Positions 8,456 through 15,913 of a DNA stretch of 64,000 bases are shown one piece after another. The stretch comes from JAFIEN01 sp051859505 (GTDB lineage Bacteria; Pseudomonadota; Alphaproteobacteria; Rhodobacterales; Rhodobacteraceae). The stretch's first letter is position 1; every line of letters begins with the position of its first letter. The translations under genes were made by a program, and so were the position numbers. Where the stretch lies: positions 107,703-171,702 of the forward strand of contig JBHYFN010000001.1 of the NCBI GenBank assembly GCA_051859505.1. The letters are read 5' to 3'. A model generated the notes under the pieces. The model was not told the DNA's origin. It saw only the letters and a program-made list of their open reading frames with translations, and ran no database searches.

Positions 8456-9802
8456 TCAGTCGCCGGCAATTACCATTCCGTCAATCAGGATCGACGGAAC
8501 CACGCGTCCGGTCCAGGCCCTTGCATCATTCGCCGGCACGATCCTGAGAAGCATGTCGCGCAGATTGCCCGCGATGGTGCATTCGTTCACCGGCCAGCGG
8601 ATCTCTCCCTCCTCGACCCAGAACCCGCTGGCCCCCCGCGAATAATCGCCCGTGTTGGAATTGATCGTCGAACCGATGAGCGACGTGACCACCAGCCCCC
8701 GCTTCATCCCGGCGATCAGGGCCTCGGGGCTGTCGGCCCCCTGCGTCAGGGTGACATTGCCGGCCGAGGGCGAGGGCATGCCACCCGGCGCGCGGCTGGC
8801 ATTGCCCGTGCTGGGAAGGCCCAGCTTGCGCCCGGTGGCAAGGTCAAGCGTCCAACCCCTCAAGACCCCGTCTTCGACGATCGCCCGTTCGCGGGTGGGC
8901 AACCCTTCAGCGTCGAACAACCGAGAGCCGGGGGTGCGGGCGCGGTGCGGCTGTTCCGTCAGACTGATCCCGTCGGGCATAACCTGCCGGTCCAGCCCGT
9001 CGCGCAGCCAGGAGGCGCCGCGCACGATGGCGCTTCCGTTGATGGCTTGCAGCAGGTGCCCGATCAGGGATCCGGCGATGCGTTCGTCGAACAGGACCGG
9101 AAAGCTGCCCGTCGGCGGGCGACGGGCGCCCTGACGTTCGACCGCGCGCATCCCGGCGGTTCGGCCGATGTCTTCGGCGCTGCGCAGATCGGCGGCAAAG
9201 ACACGGCTGTCATAGTCGTAGTCGCGCTCCATCGCCGTGCCGGTGCCGGAGATCGCGACACAGGACAGCGCCCTGTCACTGCGGGCGAACCCCGCCGAAA
9301 AGCCGTTGCTGGCCGCAAGATGAACCTGCCGCCGGCCATAGCCTGCGGATGCGGAATCGATCTGCGTGACGCCCTGGACCTCGCGCGCCGCCGCCTCGGC
9401 GCGGCGGGCCTCGGCCTCGAGCGTGGCGGGGTCGGGTTCCGGCGTCGGGTCGACAAGTTCCAGTCGGCTCACATCCGTATCGCGGGCGAGTTCCTCGGGC
9501 TCTGCAAGCCCGGCGAAGGGGTCGGACGGGGCCTCTTTCGCCATGGCCACGGCGCGTTCGGCCATGCGGGTCAGAGCTTCGTCCCGCACGTCGGAGGATG
9601 AGACAACCGCAAGCTGCTTGCCGATGAAAACCCGCAGGCCAAGGTCGATCTGTTCGGCCCTCTCGGCCTGTTCGAGCCTGCCGTTGCGCACATCGATGCT
9701 GATGGACGTCCCTTCGACAACCAGCACATCCGCCGCCTCGGCGCCGGCCTTGCGGGCCAGATCAAGGGTTCGGGCCGTCAGGTCCGCCAGATCACGGGTC
9801 AT
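8456..9802 (-). CDS. pmbA: TldD/PmbA family metalloprotease subunit
   Basis: About 448 aa. PmbA/TldE is the partner of TldD in a zinc protease that processes small peptides and degrades CcdA-type antitoxins. The family signs are LARKAGAEAADVLVVEGTSISIDVRNGRLEQAERAE at the N-terminus, TGSFPVLFDERIAGSLIGHLLQAINGSAI in the middle, and the late GMKRGLVVTSLIGSTINSNTGDYSRGASGFWVEEGEI segment. I take the ATG at 9802 because an upstream ATG at 9811 directly abuts the GGAGG ribosome site, while 9802 has about 10 nt of spacing. No tldD is present in the window. Confidence 0.93.
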   Translation of the reverse strand: MTRDLADLTARTLDLARKAGAEAADVLVVEGTSISIDVRNGRLEQAERAEQIDLGLRVFIGKQLAVVSSSDVRDEALTRMAERAVAMAKEAPSDPFAGLAEPEELARDTDVSRLELVDPTPEPDPATLEAEARRAEAAAREVQGVTQIDSASAGYGRRQVHLAASNGFSAGFARSDRALSCVAISGTGTAMERDYDYDSRVFAADLRSAEDIGRTAGMRAVERQGARRPPTGSFPVLFDERIAGSLIGHLLQAINGSAIVRGASWLRDGLDRQVMPDGISLTEQPHRARTPGSRLFDAEGLPTRERAIVEDGVLRGWTLDLATGRKLGLPSTGNASRAPGGMPSPSAGNVTLTQGADSPEALIAGMKRGLVVTSLIGSTINSNTGDYSRGASGFWVEEGEIRWPVNECTIAGNLRDMLLRIVPANDARAWTGRVVPSILIDGMVIAGD

Positions 9803-9824
9803 TCGGGGCATTCCTCCGTCTTGA

Positions 9825-9842
9825 GCGCGCGAGCTCGCGCGC
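9825..9842. repeat. 18-bp GC palindrome before pmbA
   Basis: GCGCGCGAGCTCGCGCGC is a perfect palindrome. It lies about 14-30 nt upstream of the pmbA ribosome-binding site and about 55 nt beyond the upstream DUF2125 stop. In mRNA it would fold into a strong hairpin and could attenuate read-through or shield the translation start. No regulator is known to bind it. Confidence 0.6.
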
Positions 9843-9895
9843 GCACGCCCCCCGCGAGGTAGTCTGACCGCGCCTGCACCGCAAGGGCGCGCGGC

Positions 9896-11527
9896 CTACT
9901 GGATCTGCTGGCCGTTGGCGATGATCCTGCCGTCCTCGGTGAATTCGACCTCGGAGGTGATCGTGTCGTCGCCCGTTGTCCGGCCGATGAGGGCAAGACC
10001 CATCCGAAGATCCCGCGCATCCCCAGGCCAGATCTCTCCGAGTTCGACCAGGGCATCGAGGAGGCCGTTGATCCCCGTCAGCTCGAACCGGGTCTGACCG
10101 ACCGGCTGCAGGGGCATCCCCATACGGCCCGACAACATCCCCTCGGGAAAGGCAAGGCTGCCATCCGCGTCAAAGGTGATCCCCAGCCCCTCGAACCGGA
10201 TCGTTTCCGCCTCGATCCCCATGACATCGATCGGCGACATCTGGTATCTGGGATCCACAAACAGATTGCTCATGTCAAAAAGAGCCAGAAAATCAAGCAG
10301 ATCCTGCCGGATCAGCAGCTGGACATTCAGGTCCAGCTCGGCCGAGATCGGGTCGCGCGGCAACAGCCCGATAAAGTCGACCTCTCTCCAGATCGCATCA
10401 TCGCCGGTCAGGTTCTTCAGCAGAAGCCTGCTCTGGGCGCTCTGCACCTCCGGGGATTCCAGCAGCGGCCAAACCAGCGAAAAGGCGATTTCCGAGACCG
10501 AGACGCCGGCTTCCCAAGGCGGCATGACATTGTCCCGGATCTCCAGAGACAGATCGGCCGCCTCGACCGACATGCCAAGCGTGCCCCCCGACAGGTCGAA
10601 CTGCTGGCGCACCGTGCCGTAGCGAAGATCCTCTTCGGTGAAGAGGATGCCGTCTTCATAAGACACGCTCTGGGCGATCTGATCGACGGTGCTTGACCGG
10701 TAGTCGAATTCGAACCCGGCGCGCAGATAGGGCGCGAGGTTCAGCAGGTTCGGCACGATATCCGCAGGCAGGACCATGTGGCCGGTCGCTGCCGTCGCCT
10801 CTGCCACCGATATGTCGCGCGACAGGAGGGTGACCATCTCGCCTTCCCACCAGTCGAAATATCCGTATTCGGTCGTCACGCTGATGATCGTCCGGCCGGA
10901 GGTGTTCTCGAAATCCAGCCGCGTTCCACCGTCGACCTGGCGCACACGCGTCACCATGTCATTGTCGATGATCGTCACGCCGAGGCTGAAGTCGAAGTCC
11001 AGATCCTCTCCGGGCAAGTCCGGGGTCAGCACGCGGGGGTTGTCGATGACAACGTCCAACATCCGGGCGATCGAATGAAAGATCATGTCATCGGGCCCGC
11101 CGGAGACAAAGATGCTCTCGTCCTGCGAGCGCATCGCCAGATCAAGCGAAATATGGGCCATCTCGGGCTCACCAAAGCCGAAGTCGAAGCCGGCGCTTGC
11201 GGTGATCTGTCCAGCGAACTCGGAGGGCGAGGTGATGAGGACGGCTCCGTCCCCCTCTTCGGCAAGGGTCATCTCGGGGTAAGGGACGGCGACCGAAAGG
11301 CTGGCCCCCAACTCGGGCAGCTGCAGGTCAAGCCGCAGCACGATATCCGAAACCCTCAGCGCGCCATCCGACGCCTCTGTGGTGGCCTCGACATCAAATC
11401 CGAATGCGGCGAACCAGCTCTCGTAGCTTGCCCAGACCTCTTCTGGCGTCACCTGTGCCGAGGCCGCCTGTGCGGCAACCAGAAGGCCACCGGCTACTGC
11501 AGCCCTGATCGATCCGGATCTGGTCAT
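9896..11527 (-). CDS. DUF2125 family exported protein (first of tandem pair)
   Basis: 543 aa with a signal peptide (residues 1 to about 24, ending ASAQV). The mature N-terminus TPEEVWASYESWFAAFGFDVEA and a long beta-rich, acidic body with repeated LDLQL, LSLEIRD, ISAELDLNVQLL segments are typical of DUF2125, a periplasmic alphaproteobacterial family of unknown function with a lipid-binding-like look. It ends GRIIANGQQIQ, almost the same as the ending of its neighbour, which supports tandem duplication. It shows no enzyme motif. Confidence 0.78.
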   Translation of the reverse strand: MTRSGSIRAAVAGGLLVAAQAASAQVTPEEVWASYESWFAAFGFDVEATTEASDGALRVSDIVLRLDLQLPELGASLSVAVPYPEMTLAEEGDGAVLITSPSEFAGQITASAGFDFGFGEPEMAHISLDLAMRSQDESIFVSGGPDDMIFHSIARMLDVVIDNPRVLTPDLPGEDLDFDFSLGVTIIDNDMVTRVRQVDGGTRLDFENTSGRTIISVTTEYGYFDWWEGEMVTLLSRDISVAEATAATGHMVLPADIVPNLLNLAPYLRAGFEFDYRSSTVDQIAQSVSYEDGILFTEEDLRYGTVRQQFDLSGGTLGMSVEAADLSLEIRDNVMPPWEAGVSVSEIAFSLVWPLLESPEVQSAQSRLLLKNLTGDDAIWREVDFIGLLPRDPISAELDLNVQLLIRQDLLDFLALFDMSNLFVDPRYQMSPIDVMGIEAETIRFEGLGITFDADGSLAFPEGMLSGRMGMPLQPVGQTRFELTGINGLLDALVELGEIWPGDARDLRMGLALIGRTTGDDTITSEVEFTEDGRIIANGQQIQ

Positions 11528-11554
11528 TCGAACCCCCGCCCCACTCTTTACCTT

Positions 11555-11587
11555 GTCTCATGCCGGGGCAAGGCCCCGGCATGAGAA
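11555..11587. terminator. hairpin between tandem DUF2125 genes
   Basis: TCTCATGCCGGGG (11556-11568) pairs perfectly with CCCCGGCATGAGA (11574-11586) around a five-base loop. It begins a few nt after the stop of the upstream DUF2125 gene and lies before the next gene's start on the minus strand. No U-tract follows, so it may reduce rather than stop transcription between the two paralogues. Confidence 0.55.
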
Positions 11588-11594
11588 GACCGCG

Positions 11595-13103
11595 TTACTG
11601 AAGACGCTGGCCGTTTGCGATCACGTGACCCTGATCGTTGATCTCGATCGTCGAGGACAGCTCGTCATCGCCCACCGCCTGGGTGAACAGGCCCAGCATC
11701 ATGCGCGCGCCCATCACCTCTTCCTGCGGCAGGAGGCCCATCGCGACCAGATTGTCGAGCAGCGCATTCGCGCCCTTGACCTGAACGGTCAGTTCCCCTT
11801 CGGGCCGGGGGAAGCCGCCGAAGGTGAAGTAATCGTCATTGTCGAAGATGAAGGCACCTGCGGCCGAAAGCTGCGCCCCGGCAACCGACAGGACCAGGTC
11901 GTTCAGGCTGACCGAGGTCAGATCGCCCGGCCTGTCCGCGAACATCATCTCCATCGCCTGCTCGGGATCGAGAATGTCGAACATCAGCTTCGCGGTTCCG
12001 GTGATGTCAAGAATGACCGTCGCCGGGTCGCGGGCGAACATGCCGGCAGGATCCAGCATGCCCCACAGATCGTCGCTGATCGCCAGATCGGCGATCGTGA
12101 TGCCAAGGCCGAATTCTTCGGGTGCGTCGCTGGCCGACAGCGGCGCATAGAAGGCAACCCCGTATTCCGCAAGGCTGGCCGAGATCGGCAAGGGCACCAT
12201 CATTCCGCCGACATCGACGGCAAGGCCGGTGGCCGAGGCGCTGTAGGCGATCAGATCCTTGTTGAAGACAGCCTCGGTCTGGCCACCCTGAACCGCCATC
12301 GTCGCCATCATGTCGGCCCCGTATTCCGACATGTTGAGGATGTAGGCTGTGGTGCCGAAGCTGTATCCGCCTTCAAGCGCAAGGCCATTCATGAAGGCGG
12401 CATCGGGATTGTCGTCGATATCGCTCGGGATCATCATGGCGGCAGAACCGGCGATGTTCTCGATCTTGCCCGAGAAGTCGAGGTCCAGATCCGACCATTC
12501 GTCCTGCGCCTGCAGCAGCATGTCGACCGACGCGATGGCAAGGTCCATCGTGTAGGCTTGCAGATCACCGTCGATCAGCCGCGAGTTCACCGACATGCCG
12601 TTCAGGGCAATCATGCCGGAGGCATCGGCCGTTTCTTCGCCGTCTTCGAGGATGCTCGAAAGCTCGAGGGCAACGCGGTTCGCGCGCGTGGCCTGGGACA
12701 TGTCCTCGGCCGAGCCGCTGACCGTGATGTCAAGCCCCTGATGGGTGATGGCCATGGTCACGACCGTCTCGCCGCCATACCAGGGCCGGCTGGTATAGAT
12801 CACCGGGATCTCGTCCGAAACGGTAACGCTCACCGTTCCGTCGCTATTCTCGGTGAAGCTGAGCGTCGGAATCGTCAACTCGATCGCGTCGAACCCGTCG
12901 TCGGAAAGGATCGCAATGTCGCTGACGACGAGAACACCGGAAACATAGTTCTCGGAGCCGATCGTGACGGTTTCGTCAGCGGCGGTCTCCATGTTTGCTT
13001 TCCAGCTGTCCCAGACATCCTGAGCAGTAAGTTCGGCATGGGCCGCCTGGGCGACCAGAATTGCGGCCACCGACACGGCCGATCCCATGATTCTGAAATT
13101 CAT
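11595..13103 (-). CDS. DUF2125 family exported protein (second of tandem pair)
   Basis: 502 aa with a signal peptide ending AAHAEL (about 1-23). The mature start TAQDVWDSWKANMETAADETVTI parallels the neighbour's TPEEVWASYESWF, and the last residues (GHVIANGQRLQ) mirror its GRIIANGQQIQ. The body is acidic and Met-rich with many beta-strand-like stretches. The start at 13103 is supported by GGAAGG about 10 nt upstream. It lies upstream of the other DUF2125 gene on the same strand, separated by a strong hairpin. Function unknown; an envelope role is likely from export alone. Confidence 0.78.
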   Translation of the reverse strand: MNFRIMGSAVSVAAILVAQAAHAELTAQDVWDSWKANMETAADETVTIGSENYVSGVLVVSDIAILSDDGFDAIELTIPTLSFTENSDGTVSVTVSDEIPVIYTSRPWYGGETVVTMAITHQGLDITVSGSAEDMSQATRANRVALELSSILEDGEETADASGMIALNGMSVNSRLIDGDLQAYTMDLAIASVDMLLQAQDEWSDLDLDFSGKIENIAGSAAMMIPSDIDDNPDAAFMNGLALEGGYSFGTTAYILNMSEYGADMMATMAVQGGQTEAVFNKDLIAYSASATGLAVDVGGMMVPLPISASLAEYGVAFYAPLSASDAPEEFGLGITIADLAISDDLWGMLDPAGMFARDPATVILDITGTAKLMFDILDPEQAMEMMFADRPGDLTSVSLNDLVLSVAGAQLSAAGAFIFDNDDYFTFGGFPRPEGELTVQVKGANALLDNLVAMGLLPQEEVMGARMMLGLFTQAVGDDELSSTIEINDQGHVIANGQRLQ

Positions 13104-13238
13104 CTCTTGCTACCTTCCGCGTGTGAATAAAACCGGGTTCAGCATCCTCTGACCTGCGGCAATGGTCAAGGTCAGGAAAACTGGACCCGCCACCTCGCAC
13201 AAACTATTTTACGCCGCAGACAACAACTGGAAAAACCG

Positions 13239-13991
13239 ATGTCACTTGCAGGAAAGACCGTCGTCATCACCGGGGCAGGGCGCGGCATCGGTGCCGCCTC
13301 GGCCCGTGCCTTTGCCGCCGCCGGGGCGCGGGTCGTCCTCTTGGCGCGCTCGGCCGAGGAAATCGCCGACATCGCCGGCGAGATCGGCGCGGACCGTGCC
13401 CTCGCGATACCCTGTGACGTTGCCATCTGGTGGCAGGTCGAGGCCGCGATCCATGCCGCCGAAGAGGCGTTCGGCAGCTGCGATATCCTGGTGAACAACG
13501 CCGCCGTGATCGACCCGATCGGGCCGATGCATGACCTTGACCCCGAAAAGTGGGGGCGGGCCATCGACATCAATCTGACCGGTGTCTTCCACGGCATCCG
13601 GGCCGTTCTGCCCGTGATGTTGCGGCAGGGCGGCGGGACGGTCCTCACCATCTCGTCGGGTGCGGCACATCGACCGGTCGAAGGCTGGTCGGCCTATTGC
13701 GCCTCCAAGGCGGGGGTCGCCATGCTCACGGCCAGCCTGCATCACGAATATGCGGGCCGCGGGATCCGCGCCATGGGGCTGTCGCCGGGCACCGTCGCGA
13801 CCGGGATGCAGCGCCGGATCAAGGCCTCCGGCATCGGGCCGGTGGCAGCGCTCGATTGGGAAAGCCACATCCCGGCCGACTGGCCGGCGCGGGCCCTTGT
13901 CTGGATGACCGCCCCCGATTCCGACGACCTTCTGGGCGAAGAGCTTTCCCTGCGGGACGAGGCGCTGCGGGAACGGATCGGCCTGATCTAG
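13239..13991 (+). CDS. SDR family oxidoreductase
   Basis: 250 aa short-chain dehydrogenase/reductase. It has the nucleotide-binding TGAGRGIGAASARAF (about 12-26), NNAAVID (about 87-93), the catalytic Ser in LTISSGAAH and the Y-x3-K pair in SAYCASKAG (about 152-160). The PG motif LSPGTVATGM closes the cofactor site. The substrate cannot be inferred. It is a single gene, divergent from the DUF2125 pair, with tRNA-Lys following on the same strand. The C-terminus (DLLGEELSLRDEALRERIGL) differs from the usual V-D-G-G ending of the classical family. Confidence 0.92.
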   Translation: MSLAGKTVVITGAGRGIGAASARAFAAAGARVVLLARSAEEIADIAGEIGADRALAIPCDVAIWWQVEAAIHAAEEAFGSCDILVNNAAVIDPIGPMHDLDPEKWGRAIDINLTGVFHGIRAVLPVMLRQGGGTVLTISSGAAHRPVEGWSAYCASKAGVAMLTASLHHEYAGRGIRAMGLSPGTVATGMQRRIKASGIGPVAALDWESHIPADWPARALVWMTAPDSDDLLGEELSLRDEALRERIGLI

Positions 13992-14074
13992 CGGGGCCGT
14001 CGCCTTGCGTCGGGGTCAATGCCTGAGGCAGCGACCCCGGCTTGCGACGAATCCGGCCAGCGTGCGATTTGCGG

Positions 14075-14103
14075 TTGACGCGGCGGGCCGCCTTCCTTAC
14101 CTG
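14075..14103 (+). promoter_or_regulatory. candidate promoter of tRNA-Lys
   Basis: TTGACG (14075-14080), a 17-nt GC-rich spacer, and TACCTG (14098-14103) lie 10 nt before the mature tRNA 5' end. The -35 matches consensus at five of six positions and the spacing is ideal, but the -10 is weak. Confidence 0.42.
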
Positions 14104-14113
14104 CCACCGCGAT

Positions 14114-14189
14114 GGGCCGTTAGCTCAGTTGGTAGAGCAACTGACTTTTAATCAGTGGGTCGCAGGTTCGAATCCTGCACGGCTCACCA
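14114..14189 (+). tRNA. tRNA-Lys (UUU)
   Basis: 76 nt including an encoded CCA (14187-14189). The acceptor stem GGGCCGT/ACGGCTC pairs over 7 bp with one G-U. The D arm is GCTC-AGTTGGTA-GAGC. The anticodon arm ACTGA-CTTTTAA-TCAGT puts TTT at 14147-14149, and the T arm carries GGTTCGAATCC. It reads AAA/AAG lysine codons. It lies between the SDR and the convergent fliF-fliP operon, a position often used for integration, but no integrase or att duplication is seen here. Confidence 0.97.
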
Positions 14190-14269
14190 TCACTCGGAAA
14201 TTCGGGGCGCACCTGGTCGCAGAGTTTGGATGGCTGCGTGCCGTCTCGGGGATTGGTCCTCGCACCCGC

Positions 14270-14323
14270 CCGCTTTGGCGCGCCTGGCCTTGCGCCGCCG
14301 AATGCAGCCCGTCGCCAAAGCGG
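14270..14323. terminator. inverted repeat between tRNA-Lys and fliP
   Basis: CCGCTTTGGCG (14270-14280) is repeated inverted as CGCCAAAGCGG (14313-14323), with 32 nt between. It lies between two convergent units (tRNA-Lys on plus, fliP on minus, stop at 14339) and could end both transcripts. The wide loop and absence of a U-tract make this tentative. Confidence 0.35.
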
Positions 14324-14338
14324 TTTCAGTACGCGCTG

Positions 14339-15082
14339 TCAGAAATAGCTCTGCACGATGCTGCCCGAAACCAGCGCCCAGCCATCGGCGACCACGAAGA
14401 AGGCCAGCTTGAACGGCAAAGACACGATCGCCGGCGGCACCATCATCATCCCCATCGACATCAGGACCGCCGCGACGACGAGGTCGATGACGATGAATGG
14501 CAGAAAGATCAGGAAGCCGACCTGAAAGGCACGTGCGATCTCGGACAGAAGGAACGACGGGACGAGGATCGAAAGCGGAGCCTCGGCCAGTTCGGAGGCC
14601 GGAACGGCGTCTTGCCGAAGCGCGGCCAGCGACTCGAAGGTTCCGGGCGAGACCCGGCCCGCCATGAAGATGCGGAACGGGTCGATCGTCGCCATGAACG
14701 CCTCTTCAAGCGGCATCGCGTCGTTCACGAAGGGCTCGACGCCCAGGGTCCAGGCTTCGATGAAGACCGGCTCCATCACGAACCAGGTCAGGAACAAGGC
14801 GAGGCTGACGATCAGCATGTTCGGCGGCGATTGCTGCAATCCGATCGCCTGCCGGAGGATTGCGAGCACGGTAACCATGAACGGGAAACAGGTCACCATG
14901 ATCGCCAGCCCGGGCACGAGGCTCAGCACCGTGATCAGGACAAGCAGCTGGATCGAACGGGCCGCCAGCGACCCGTCATCCCCCAGCGACAGGGTGATGT
15001 CCTGTGCCATCGCCGGCCCGGCCATCAGGCCGCCGGCAAGAATTGCCACCGCAAGAAGGCGCATCCTACCAGCCGAGGTCAT
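14339..15082 (-). CDS. fliP: flagellar export gate protein FliP
   Basis: 247 aa. FliP forms the core of the inner-membrane export gate with FliQ and FliR. It has a cleavable signal (MRLLAVAILAGGLMAGPAMAQD), then SIQLLVLITVLSLVPGLAIMVTCF, the family signature LRQAIGLQQSPPNMLIVSLALFLT, and the C-terminal LVPSFLLSEIARAFQVGFLIFLPF and MGMMMVPPAIVSLPFKLAFFV. Length is normal. It is the last gene of fliF-fliH-fliN-fliP and its start overlaps the end of fliN by 17 nt. FliQ and FliR lie in other operons of this window. Confidence 0.97.
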   Translation of the reverse strand: MTSAGRMRLLAVAILAGGLMAGPAMAQDITLSLGDDGSLAARSIQLLVLITVLSLVPGLAIMVTCFPFMVTVLAILRQAIGLQQSPPNMLIVSLALFLTWFVMEPVFIEAWTLGVEPFVNDAMPLEEAFMATIDPFRIFMAGRVSPGTFESLAALRQDAVPASELAEAPLSILVPSFLLSEIARAFQVGFLIFLPFIVIDLVVAAVLMSMGMMMVPPAIVSLPFKLAFFVVADGWALVSGSIVQSYF

Positions 15083-15347
15083 CGGGCCGCGCTGCCACTT
15101 CGGTCAGGCGGACGGCAAGCTGGCCGCGTTCGCCCCCCTCCATCTCCTGCAATTCGCCGCGCGCGATCAGCCTGTCGCCGATGTAAAGCTCGACCGGGTC
15201 GTCGATCCGGCGATCCAGGACAAGAACCGAGTTCTCTTCCAGCGCGAGGAGGTCCTGGACCAGGGGCCGGGCCTTGCCGACGCTGATCGTCACTTCGATC
15301 GGAACCGATCGCAGCGGGTGTTCGGCTCCGGGTCTTGCGTCATCCAT
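15066..15347 (-). CDS. fliN: flagellar motor switch protein FliN
   Basis: 93 aa. It is a short, single SpoA-domain protein: SVPIEVTISVGKARPLVQDLLALEENSVLVLD, then DDPVELYIGDRLIARGEL, the standard FliN fold that builds the lower C-ring and docks FliH. It contains little besides the SpoA domain, so it is at the short end for FliN. It overlaps fliH upstream by 8 nt and fliP downstream, which points to coupled translation. The partners FliM and FliG are not encoded in the window. Confidence 0.92.
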   Translation of the reverse strand: MDDARPGAEHPLRSVPIEVTISVGKARPLVQDLLALEENSVLVLDRRIDDPVELYIGDRLIARGELQEMEGGERGQLAVRLTEVAARPDDLGW

Positions 15348-15912
15348 GCCGCATCTCCTGTTGTGTTTCGTCCGTGAAGGCCTCGAGCGTCTGACGGATC
15401 TCCGTGACCAGTCCTTCGAGGTCGACCATGTTTTCCTGCTCTGCCGCAGCTATCAGGGCTTGCCCCTCTTCAAGGGAGGGATCGGCCAGGATGCCGGGCT
15501 TGGGCTCCGGAAAGGTCTGCATCAGGGCGATCAGGGCAGGCGCCGTCGAAGGGGACACGCGGATGACAACCGGCATCGCGCTGTGTTCGGCTGCGACTGC
15601 CATGATCCGCTCCACCAGCAGCGGCAGAAGCGTGGCGCGGCCAAGCTCGGGCAGGAGCCGGTCCATGATCGTCCCGATCAGCGGCTGCAGCGCGGCAAGG
15701 ACCTGTGCCCGCGCCTCCGCATAGGTGAAGACAAGATCGTTGATTGCCTGTGCGGCCCCGTCCGAGAGGACATCCTGTCGCATCGCCGCCATCGCAAGGC
15801 CATCCGCAAGGCCCGTCGCATGACCTGCGCGCCAGTCCTCGTCCGGCTCGGGATCGGTTTCCTTCGGATCCGGGGGGAGGTCGAAGGCCTCAAGAGCGAC
15901 AAGCCGGCTCAT
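15340..15912 (-). CDS. fliH: FliH-like flagellar assembly protein
   Basis: 190 aa. It lies between fliF and fliN, where FliH is expected. Its acidic N-terminus (LPPDPKETDPEPDEDWRAGHATGLADG) is followed by a long helical, Ala-rich middle and a C-terminal domain with VIRVSPSTAPALIALM, as in FliH/YscL stator-stalk proteins that hold the FliI ATPase to the C-ring. Sequence conservation in this family is weak, so position carries part of the assignment. It starts 1 nt after fliF ends. Confidence 0.7.
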   Translation of the reverse strand: MSRLVALEAFDLPPDPKETDPEPDEDWRAGHATGLADGLAMAAMRQDVLSDGAAQAINDLVFTYAEARAQVLAALQPLIGTIMDRLLPELGRATLLPLLVERIMAVAAEHSAMPVVIRVSPSTAPALIALMQTFPEPKPGILADPSLEEGQALIAAAEQENMVDLEGLVTEIRQTLEAFTDETQQEMRHG

Positions 15913-15913
15913 C

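Noticed and set aside
7862..9601. Long plus-strand frame opposite pmbA and the WaaA-like gene
   Set aside because: It is the complement of two well-supported genes, with composition (Arg, Gly, Asp, Pro, His) typical of antisense shadow frames in high-GC DNA.
11553..13130. Plus-strand frame of 525 codons opposite the DUF2125 gene
   Set aside because: The minus strand has a signal peptide, ribosome site and paralogue; the plus frame has none and reads His/Arg/Gly-rich sequence.
14114..14189. tRNA-Lys as an integration site for a genomic island
   Set aside because: No integrase, no repeated tRNA 3' end and no composition change are visible on either side.
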